Shown here piece after piece: positions 9,776 through 16,862 of a stretch of 16,862 nucleotides of DNA (its first letter is position 1; each line of letters begins with the position of its first letter). The position numbers and the translations under genes were made by a program. This stretch comes from Funneliformis mosseae (lineage: Eukaryota; Glomeromycota; Glomeromycetes; Glomerales; Glomeraceae): positions 1-16,862 of the forward strand of contig CAJVPP010001989.1 in NCBI GenBank assembly GCA_910592005.1, read 5' to 3'. The notes beneath the pieces were generated by a model. The model saw only the letters and a program-made list of their open reading frames with translations, had not been told where the DNA came from and made no database searches.

Positions 9776-10937
9776 ATGTAAGGTGATATTTTATTATCAT
9801 CAATATGAAAATTCATACCAAAAATTGCTGAAACTATTAGATGTAGAAAAATAACAGTTTTTGATACATTAAAATGATATGATAAAACTAGTTTTATAAA
9901 TTCTAAGTATCAATCTAAATGGCCATATTTAATTAATAATAACCAGCTTAAAAGACTTAAATATTTAGTAATAAATAAAAAACATAAGACTGATGACTAT
10001 ATAAGCTTTTTACAATAGAAAAGGAGGAAACTACCAAAAAATTTTTTTTTTACTTTATAAGTTAAATATTATTTTTTTTAACAAAATAAGTCCAGATTTA
10101 ATGTTAACTCAAAAAAAATTTTTTTAGCAGTTTACTCCCTTTCTATTGCAAAGAGTCCATATGCTACTGAGTAAAGGAACTTTAGAAAAAAAAATAGGAT
10201 AGAATATTTCTGTAAATACTATCTATTATGCACTTTATTCACTTAGATTAAGAAATTGTATTACATAATATAAGCCTCTTATTTTACCTACAAATAAGTA
10301 ACACAATTTGCATAGTATTTAAAATATGAAAATAGACTATAAATAATTGGACAAAGATTTTGTGAAATGATAAATCAACTTTCATCCAGTTTCAACAAAG
10401 TTGCACTAGTAGAGTATAAAGAGAACTAACTGAAGAATAATCACTCTCTTGTGTTTTAGCCATTCTTAAGCATAGCCCTAGCCATATGCATTAGGGTTAT
10501 TTTTCTTGACAAGGAGTAGAACCAATTATGTTACTATAAGGATTAGCAACTAGAATCACATATGGTAAAATACTTTGCAAATATGTTATATAAATGATGC
10601 ATTATATATTTTTAAATAGAGATAAGTTATTTTCAAAAGATAATGTTACTTCTTACAGATCAAAAATTGCAGCAGCATTTTATGTGAAAAAGGATTTGTA
10701 TATTCTTTTCTGATTTGCCTAAAGTTTATACCTTAATGTGATTGAAAATTTATAGGTAAAATTAAAAAAAATATTTACAAATGAAAGAAAAAGCCAAATA
10801 ATTTTGCTAAACTTGAAAAATTTATTCAAAAGGAATGAATAGCAATTCTGAAATATTTGATAGAAAATTTAGTTGATAGCATATCAGAACAAATACAAGT
10901 GGTGATTTTGGCAAAGAGAGATGCAACTAAGTATTAG
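9776..10937 (+). pseudogene. Tc1/mariner transposase relic, DD34E type
   Basis: The N-terminal part (9776-10010) reads FIPKIAETIRCRKITVFDTL and LINNNQLKRLKYLVINKKH, a Tc1-type helix-turn-helix. After a MITE insertion it resumes with TIYYALYSLRLRN and KPLILPTNK, a second DNA-binding region. The catalytic core follows. TGA-AAT-GAT-AAA at 10363-10374 is a decayed WSDE with the first Asp at 10369. KDNVTSYRSK has the second Asp at 10639. The Glu is in IEN at 10744, exactly 34 residues after the second Asp and in the same frame. The C-terminus, SISEQIQVVILAKRDATKY then TAG at 10935, is the usual Tc1 ending. There are many stops, at least one frameshift and an insertion, so it cannot be active. The enzyme family cuts and pastes DNA at TA sites. 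Terminal inverted repeats were not found. Confidence 0.88.
10011..10150. mobile_element. 140-bp MITE inserted in the Tc1/mariner relic
   Basis: The left arm at 10011-10049 (TACAATAGAAAAGGAGGAAA, then CTACC and an A-run into a T-run) is matched by the reverse complement of 10111-10150 (TTTACTCCCTTTCTATTGCA at its end) with only a few mismatches over about 40 bp. The interior is about 60 bp and AT-rich. Transposase coding sequence is recognisable on both sides, so the element landed inside that gene after it had inserted. A TA at the left end faces CA at the right end, so a TA target duplication is possible but no longer exact. Confidence 0.75.
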
Positions 10938-11106
10938 TTGCTTAATACAAAATGTAGAGCTTATTATACTCTAAATAAAATACAGTCTCTACTAAAAGTA
11001 ATGGCAGACAGTTTTTTTAACCTTATACATGTAATTTATATCAAACTTAAGTTAAATTTTTTTTAAAATAAAGATAAAAACTATAGCTATAAGTTTTATT
11101 AAGTAA
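10938..11106. other. junction between two tail-to-tail Tc1/mariner relics
   Basis: 169 bp between the stop codons of the plus-strand and minus-strand transposase relics. It should contain the 3' untranslated ends and one terminal repeat of each element, but I could not find arms matching sequence on the far side of either relic. It contains T-runs (11009-11017, 11058-11066) and no gene. Confidence 0.4.
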
Positions 11107-11935
11107 TTAATATTTAATATATCCTTCACCTGTATCAATATATACTTGAATTCAATTTAGCATACTATTTATGCAATTAATTAAAACAAAATTATTAAGA
11201 TTATCTCATTTTTCACGAATTACATTAATAAAAATGTCATTTAATATTTTCTTTTTTTGTGCTAATTTTTTTTTAATTTTTTTCTTTAAATTAATCCAAA
11301 TATTTTCAATTGAGTTGAGATTTAGGCTATAAGAATGTCATAGAAGAATCTGATTTGTAAGGTGAATCTTCAAATTTTTTTTAACATTATTAAAAGTATG
11401 TTTTGGGTCATTATCTTGCTGAAAAATTTGTGATTACCCAATAATCTATTTGCATTATTGTAGAGATTATCATCAAAAATTTTGTGATACAAATGATGAT
11501 CAAGATTTATTTAAAAATGTGTATGCTGATCTTTACTTTGATATTAATCACAGCCTAAATATGCATCTTGAAAGGATGTTTAACCATAAGTTGAATGGAA
11601 TTTTCATTTTTAAACTATATGCAGGTAGTGTTACAAAATATTTAAATTGTGATTTTATCAGAAAAGACTACTTTTTTACAATTGTAATACAAGTGGTCAT
11701 GTGCTTAAGACAAGTGATTGTCTTTCACTTTCTGGGTCAATAAAGGAACTTTCTAAGAAAGAACTGATACATAACTAAAATCATAAAGTTCTCACTGAAT
11801 AGTTTTTTCACTAATCTTCAAATTTGTATCCTTTCTTTAAGTATGACCTTCAATTCTCTTACTGTAGTGAAATGATTATACTTAATGATCCTTTTGATTT
11901 GGCGGCATTTTTTGAAGGTCAATTTTCATGATTGT
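11107..11935 (-). pseudogene. second Tc1/mariner transposase relic, DD35E spacing
   Basis: Read on the minus strand from about 11935 down: a helix-turn-helix region (ISEKTIQ, then YDFSYVSVL), VPLLTQKVKDNHLS, and KKVVFSDKITI with the first catalytic Asp at 11657-11659. Then come MVKHPFKMHI, LYNNANRLLGN, FQQDNDPKHT (second Asp at 11413-11415) and SIENIW with the Glu at 11305-11307. It ends with GEGYIKY and TAA at 11107-11109. Order and motifs are those of Tc1/mariner transposases. There are 35 residues between the second Asp and the Glu, unlike the 34 in the neighbouring relic, so the two belong to different lineages unless one codon was gained. Stops (one in place of W before HSYS) and at least two frameshifts show it is dead. 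The 5' end is vague because it abuts the next relic near 11940. An open frame on the plus strand at 11450-11743 is its antisense shadow. Confidence 0.85.
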
Positions 11936-11943
11936 CTAGGTCA

Positions 11944-14459
11944 ATGAATATCAGAAATGTTACCATTCTTTCGTAAAAGATAACATATCTTTCACAAAAA
12001 CACAAGGAAACTCTGATTCAGGTAGAAATTTCCTTAACTTCCTTCAGAACTTTTTCAAAAAGAAATTAGAGCTTTCAAGATATATATTTGCCTCAGTTAT
12101 TCACTCAACTTTTGGTTACAATCTAGTATACTTGTACGATAAACAGATAACAAGCTAAATCATCTGATCTATTAAAGATGATTAATGATATTTCACTTCC
12201 TAGTTCAACTTTATGGTTATATATTTTACAACTACAACTTTTAGAATGGTTACCATCGTCTCTATTAACTGACTGGCCCTATATAAAGACTAAGCCCTTT
12301 AAGCAGATTGGATTTAAAGTTTAACAATGTTTAGACAAAGATTACAACTTAAAATAATTAGATGAAGGCTTACTTCTAATACTACAATTTCTTCCTCCCA
12401 AGGTATATCAGCAAAATATACTAAAACTGTGATTATTTTCAATTTTATACATTGATAAACTCACCATTATGGATTGTATTAACCTATTCACAGCTTTTGA
12501 CCTAAATATGGTTTACGACTCAGTATTTTATAGTGCTAAATAGTTCAAACAATTAGAATCACAGCTTTTAATCAATAACTCGAATAGAATCTTATCCAAT
12601 AATTGTTCTCCTTATATATTACTCATTAAAATATCTGCTTAACCTACCAATTTTAATGCCTCACTAAATAATCCAACTTTTATTATCATTTGGTCTAATC
12701 AGTATATGGCATTTATCATAGGCAAAGTAATCAAAGTTGATAATACAATCATACATGCATAACATTACTTGTCAAATCAATCTGTTTATAATCAAATACC
12801 TATTGCTTTTGTACTAGATATAATCTTTTCAATCATTCAGCTTTTATATCTTACAAATAACAATAACATTATAGTTTTTATGCTATTAAACTACCTAAAG
12901 CATATTGTTCAATATTTAAAGTTTTTCATAAATCTCGCAAAGAATGGTGGTTTAATCTCTCTTACCTATTGCTTCGTAAAGTCACCTTATCAACTTTAAC
13001 TTCTTCTTATTAATATCCAACCAAATATTTACCTAACTTAGATATTTTCCCCTTTAATCAAATATTCATTAATAGATTAGATTATCTTAAATTGCAATTT
13101 ACTAATGCTAATTTGCTTCAATTTTATACAGATAGTTCTCTTACATCTTTAGGATCTCTGACTATCAGATGGGAATTGCGTAGTTACAAACAGATCAGAA
13201 CTGGCCTCAAATCTCCTTTAATGTAACACTTATTTTACATTCTTCTTCCTTTATATTAGTGGAAATTGTTGCTATTCTTGCTGCAACTTATACTGCATCA
13301 TCAAATTCTAACATTGAAATCTGTACTGATTCACAAGCTGCAATTGCATCATATCACATGATAGTTACATTATATGAGGAATCTTCTTCTCTAAATCCTA
13401 CTTATAAAATTCTATATTTTCATATTTGAATAATTTTGATGCAGCTTATTATAACTCACAAAATTGCGTTAACACTCACAAAAGTCAAAGCTTACAGAAC
13501 AGATCAATTTAATAACAAAGTAGATACTTTAGTAAAATAACTCTCTAGTATTCCTTTACGCATCAACAACAATCACTTAGGTCCTAAATATTTTATATGT
13601 TATAATAACATACCAATCATCATCTCACCTCATTTATTTATTAAACACTTGCAACAAGCCTCTTAGGCTGAAATATTTTTATCTCTCCTCTAACTTTCTA
13701 AATACAGCAACTATCACATTAATTGGCAAACTCTTTTTTATGTCTTCAACAACTCAGAAAATACTAGGGTGACTTCATTCAATACATGCAAAAGGAAACA
13801 ATTTAAACTTAAATTGATATTACAATTACTCACCACCTTGATGATTATAAATGCTTGATATCTATAAACTTATATTTCCAATAACTGCTTTCATTGTAAT
13901 AATGCAATTGAAGATTTTGATCACATTTGAATTTATTTTAACAATATAACTTCTCTTATTAACATCATTCATGAGCACAAACAATTATTCATGTTTCAAC
14001 TAAAAGAAACTCAATAGACCTAATAATTACATATCTATTATATATGTAGATCAATCTTTACTATAGAACTGCAGCTCAACTAACAATAATCTGTATTTTA
14101 TTAACTTATTAAATGAAATTATTCTTTTATCATTCTCCTTTTCAATCAATGCCATCACAAATAATAAACAAATCACTTTCAGTTTATTATCATCCCTATT
14201 CAATGATATATTCTCCTCTACTCACAATATATAGTTAGCAAGATGTGAATCATTACAACTTTGAAAAACTTCAAACAGTATCAAAGATGATTTCACCAAA
14301 GATTAAGTATCTTCTAGATTCTCTTAATCTACACAAATACCTTCAAATAATTCTTCTTCCTTTATAGCGGCAATCGCTTATAGTACCTATTGGTCAAATT
14401 TCTGATCTAGCAGTAATCACGCCCTCCTTTCTAAACATTTGATATCTGTATTTTAGTTT
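11944..14459 (+). pseudogene. retroelement ORF relic with RNase H domain
   Basis: One protein can be followed through three frame changes (near 12805, 13159 and 14070). From 11944 to 12805 it contains TDWPYIKTKPFKQ and KQLESQLLINN; then KSRKEWWFNLSYLLLRK and LLQFYTDSSLTSLG. From 13160 to 14014 comes the RNase H core with LVEIVAIL, EICTDSQAAIASY and FNNKVDTLVK. The acidic residues Asp (13131), Glu (13262), Asp (13328) and Asp (13523) correspond to the four-residue active site of type I RNase H. The usual His near KAH is Tyr here (KAYRTD). A Cys-x2-Cys...His motif follows (CFHCNNAIEDFDH, 13886-13924), as in C-termini of some LINE-type proteins. No reverse transcriptase YxDD box is present, so the copy is probably 5'-truncated. 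Known role of the family: degrading RNA in RNA-DNA hybrids during retrotransposition. The start at 11944 is only the first ATG of the readable frame. Confidence 0.8.
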
Positions 14460-14647
14460 AGATTAGTTTTCTTTTCTGTTCTGATATATAGTTTAATTCA
14501 GTAAAATACAAGGTTAGTATTGATAAAGTAGTTTAGTTTACTAATTAATTTATAAATATTTTTGTATTTTCTATTTTATTTATTTTTTCTATAAATTCAT
14601 AAATATAATAAAGATCATACAAGACTGCTGCATTTAATAAAAAAAAA
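14460..14647 (+). mobile_element. 3' end of the retroelement with AATAAA and A-tail
   Basis: After readable protein ends, an AT-rich stretch leads to AATAAA at 14607-14612 and, 26 bp later, a run of nine A at 14639-14647. A polyadenylation hexamer followed at the right distance by an A-run on the coding strand looks like the copied tail of an integrated non-LTR retrotransposon transcript. The A-run is short and A-runs are common here, so this is suggestive only. No target-site duplication was recognised. Confidence 0.5.
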
Positions 14648-15118
14648 TCTTTTGTTAAGAATGAATTACCTTATCTTCTTATATCTAACATTACATTATC
14701 ATTCGTAATAGATTATAAGCTGTTCATATGAAGCATCAAATTATCATTGAGATGCTTGCTGATGACATTACTTTTAGAAGAGATTTTTATATTCACAGGT
14801 TGTTAAATTTCATGTGAAATACTTAAAGCCTGTTAGAAATAATTTTTTTTAGCTAAATTCCTTGTCGTGATCTTTTTAGGGTAAAGCGATTTCTTTATTT
14901 ATAATTTTAATTTCATAAAATAGTAATTTTATAAATTTAGGGCCTTTAAGAATACTTTCATTACTCTCATTACATAGTTATAATTTAGTTTGACCTTTAA
15001 AACTATTATTATATAACGTAGCAAATTAAAAAAGTATTATTTTTCATATTATTAACGTTAAACAATGAACCTTTATATTTACACTCTTAAATATTTAATA
15101 ACAAAATTTAAATTCAGA
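14648..15118. other. AT-rich DNA, no identifiable gene
   Basis: Only one short reading stands out: 14728 to about 14814 (+), beginning MKHQIIIEMLADDITFRRDF. It has no recognisable family and is too short to support as a gene. A few CpGs remain (for example 14704, 14866, 14887 and 15018). The stretch probably belongs to the older element into which the retroelement inserted. Confidence 0.4.
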
Positions 15119-15660
15119 TTATTGAATGTCATTGTCTCTAATTCTAGATAGCTTATGAACAAAAAATTGTTTTTTTTGTTTTAATTTATCCAATCCATTA
15201 AGCAGATAAGCATTTTTTTGGATATAATTCACATTCTTAATTCTTGATATACAACTAGTTCTATTGACAATTACAGACGTACTTCTTTAAAAAATTTGTG
15301 TTTGATTACCATATCGTGAAATGTATAATTAATAAATCCTCAAATAGTTAAGGAAATGTATTCTAAGTATATAAAAGACAGGCTATTAAAATCATGTTAT
15401 AGATTATATGATTTACTATATTTGTAACTCAATTTTAATAGCAAACCCCTATATATTAGTTTGAGGATTTAAGTTGATTGCAAATAAAGTAATTATATAT
15501 GTTTATAATAAAATCAATAAGTGCTTCAATAATATTATTTGTTAATTTCTTATTAATGGTATATATTGCAAATAATATCTAATCTATAGACCTAGAACTT
15601 CAAGAACTGATCTCATTAATGAGTTTTGATTTCAATGCCTGTCAAAACCTCTGGATATTG
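15119..15660 (-). pseudogene. decayed minus-strand coding region of unknown family, split by a MITE
   Basis: On the minus strand, 55 uninterrupted codons at 15122-15286 (including STSVIVNRTSCISRIKN, LLNGLDKLKQKKQFFVHKLS and RIRDNDIQ) end in TAA at 15119-15121. Upstream the same frame continues through TAA at 15287-15289 (readable as Gln) into RYGNQTQIF and IHFLNYLRIY up to the hairpin MITE. Beyond the MITE, coding-like sequence appears again (LMRSVLEVLGL, IRYYLQYIPLIRN, LLKHLLILL) up to about 15660. The simplest reading is one old gene, perhaps from a mobile element, interrupted by the MITE. I do not recognise the family. The part right of the MITE is less certain than the part left of it. 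Confidence 0.5.
15369..15454. mobile_element. hairpin MITE, decayed second copy (86 bp)
   Basis: GCTATTAAAAT at 15382-15392 and ATTTTAATAGC at 15432-15442 are inverted repeats around a core that aligns base for base with the intact element at 6587-6673 (for example ATATGATTTA and TTGTAACTC). The outer arms are weakly preserved (GCAAACCCC on the right, with one base lost; the left arm is mostly altered). All four CpGs of the intact copy are changed here to TG, CA or TA, so this copy is older or has been more exposed to methylation-linked decay. Confidence 0.75.
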
Positions 15661-16277
15661 TTTAGCAACTTTAAATGAAACTATACAATTAAATGACTAA
15701 TAAATTTAAATTCTAGAAATTAATATCATTTTGAAGTTAAAGTATTTGATTTAACTATTAAATATAAAAATTTTTATTATGAGAAATCAAGACTTTGATG
15801 GAAAAATATTTAAAAAATTATTTAATTTACAAAAGTGTTTAATTTATTTAACGAGAACTATAAATATAAGATTTTTATCAATCTATTATAAGAGTTTACA
15901 GAAATACAATACATACTTTGTTCTATAGATCCTCAATACATATATCCTAAAGTTAGTATCATATTTTAGTTTTAGCTATCTATAGCACATATATTTAATA
16001 AATTTATCTATTCATCTCTACCTCCAGAACAAATAAGTTATAATTATATATAGAAAAGTCAATATTTTTGATTTTCTTGCAAAGTTGACTAAGCTTTATT
16101 AGCTTGGTAAGTAAAAAACCTTGTTTAGATTATTGAAAGTGAGAATAGGTTTTAAAAGATTTAAAAGAATAATACTCGAGAATTTCAATATAATAATTTT
16201 TATAAAAAATTTTCTTGAATGGTTTAATCTTTTGATAAAAGTCTTATAGATTCATAGCTTTAAATAAAGCTCTACAT
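15661..16277. other. AT-rich DNA without a supported gene
   Basis: A 49-codon open frame starting at ATG 15779 (MRNQDFDGKIFKKLFNLQK, stop at 15926) is the longest thing here. It is Lys/Leu/Ile/Asn-rich, as expected from chance translation of AT-rich DNA, although further coding-like words follow its stop. No RNA gene or inverted repeat of note was seen. Confidence 0.45.
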
Positions 16278-16413
16278 AAGCTGGCTTGGCTTGGATTGCC
16301 ACCGGCTTGAGCTGAGCCACTTTTTTTTTAGCTCAGCTTAGCTCAGATTATGAAGATCAATTGACAAGCCAAGTCAAGCCAAGCTAGCTTGCAAGCTGGT
16401 TCGTTTAGCTTGC
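16278..16413. repeat. GC-rich fold-back repeat of GCTTGGCTTG/AGCTCAGC words
   Basis: The left side reads AAGCTGGCTTGGCTTGG (16278-16294) and GGCTTGAGCTGAGCC. The right side reads AGCTCAGCTTAGCTCAG (16330-16346) and CAAGCCAAGTCAAGCCAAGC (16365-16384), which are approximate reverse complements around a T9 stretch. It can fold back on itself and has a composition quite unlike its surroundings. It is the counterpart in style, but not in sequence, of the island at 79-210. Confidence 0.65.
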
Positions 16414-16447
16414 ATTTATATTTAGAAATGAAAAATTATCGAGAGAA

Positions 16448-16746
16448 ACATTTCTCATCAAGAGATGTATTTCCAGAATGATTTCCTTTGAGAAGAACAT
16501 TTTCAGAGCGTTTTCCATTAAGGAATTCACTTCCGGAGCATTTTCTTTAAAAGAATTTGCTTCCAGAGCAATTTCCTTGAAGGATTCACTTCTAGAGCGT
16601 TTTCCATAAAGGATTTCGCTTCCAAAGCATTTTCCATAAAGGAATTTGCTTCTGGAGCGATTTCCTTGAAGGATTTCGTTTCTGGAATAATTTTCTTGAA
16701 GGATTTCGCTTCCAGAGCGTTTTCCTTAAAAAAATGTGACTGGTAC
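16448..16746. repeat. 30-bp minisatellite, ten tandem units
   Basis: Units begin at 16448, 16478, 16508, 16538, 16568, 16597, 16627, 16657, 16687 and 16717. Nine are 30 bp and the one at 16568 is 29 bp. A typical unit starts GCGTTTTCC, continues TTGAAGGATTTCG and ends CTTCCAGA; the first two and the last are the most diverged. Because the period is divisible by three, the plus strand encodes a decapeptide like AFSLKEFASR and the minus strand one like ALEAKSFMEN. On the plus strand the reading is open from 16409 to the 29-bp unit and, one frame over, from 16597 to a stop at 16774-16776. Whether this was ever a protein is unknown. Confidence 0.85.
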
Positions 16747-16862
16747 CATTTCTTTATTCAAGTGAAAAATATTTAATTATTTAATATTGTGATACTAAAT
16801 TTATATTGATAAATGAATTTATCTTTATTTTTAATTTGCAAAAAGAATTATTACAAAAAGTT

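Noticed and set aside
11450..11743. 97-codon open frame (+), beginning MHYCRDYHQKF
   Set aside because: It is antisense to the minus-strand Tc1/mariner relic, whose FSDK, MVKHPFK and LYNNANRLLGN motifs show which strand was coding.
12769..12999. 76-codon open frame (+)
   Set aside because: After about 12805 the retroelement protein continues one frame over (KSRKEWWFNLSYLLL), so this frame is mostly a shadow. I first took its FVLDIIF for a reverse transcriptase YxDD-like box and dropped that.
14728..14814. Short reading with ADD, considered as a reverse transcriptase fragment
   Set aside because: Fewer than 30 codons, no flanking reverse transcriptase motifs, and it lies beyond the A-tail of the retroelement.
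15779..15928. 49-codon open frame (+)
   Set aside because: Low-complexity Lys/Leu/Ile/Asn composition, no motif; compatible with chance.
16448..16746. CRISPR-like array
   Set aside because: Units are contiguous with no unique spacers between them; it is a minisatellite.

Overview
The window looks like nuclear DNA from an AT-rich, transposon-laden early-diverging fungus, most likely an arbuscular mycorrhizal fungus of the Rhizophagus type. This is inferred from four things: very high A+T; a single-exon F-box-like gene of a kind that is greatly expanded in Glomeromycotina; decayed Tc1/mariner and RNase H-bearing retroelement copies; and short GC-rich fold-back repeats scattered in AT-rich DNA. 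Species cannot be fixed from the sequence alone.

Layout. Positions 79-210 hold a GC-rich fold-back repeat. About 3.4 kb of AT-rich intergenic DNA follows, with one weak inverted-repeat element at 2300-2414. The only intact gene is at 3608-5299 (+), a 563-residue protein with an N-terminal F-box-like motif. From 5300 to 6586 there is unremarkable intergenic DNA. A near-perfect hairpin MITE lies at 6587-6673 and an unidentified decayed coding region (+) at 6685-7349. From about 7350 to 9775 is an extremely AT-rich desert. A Tc1/mariner transposase relic (+) occupies 9776-10937 and is split by a 140-bp MITE. A second, different Tc1/mariner relic (-) lies at 11107 to about 11935. Next is a 5'-truncated retroelement relic (+) with RNase H, about 11944-14647, ending in AATAAA and an A-run. 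An unidentified minus-strand coding relic at 15119 to about 15660 is interrupted by a second, decayed copy of the hairpin MITE (15369-15454). The right edge has another GC-rich fold-back repeat (16278-16413) and a ten-unit, 30-bp minisatellite (16448-16746).

How the parts relate. This is not an operon or a defence system. It is one gene next to a layered graveyard of mobile elements. The strongest unexplained signal is mutational: I find no CpG dinucleotide at all from 7427 to 11215, while the 1.7-kb gene carries about 47. In the RNase H relic the reading frame is kept for about 285 codons with no indel, and every in-frame stop is one transition away from CAA, CAG, CGA or TGG. Together these point to long-term C-to-T decay of silenced repeats (5-methylcytosine deamination, possibly RIP-like) that stops short of the gene. 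I found no intact mobile-element gene, no tRNA or rRNA and no CRISPR array.
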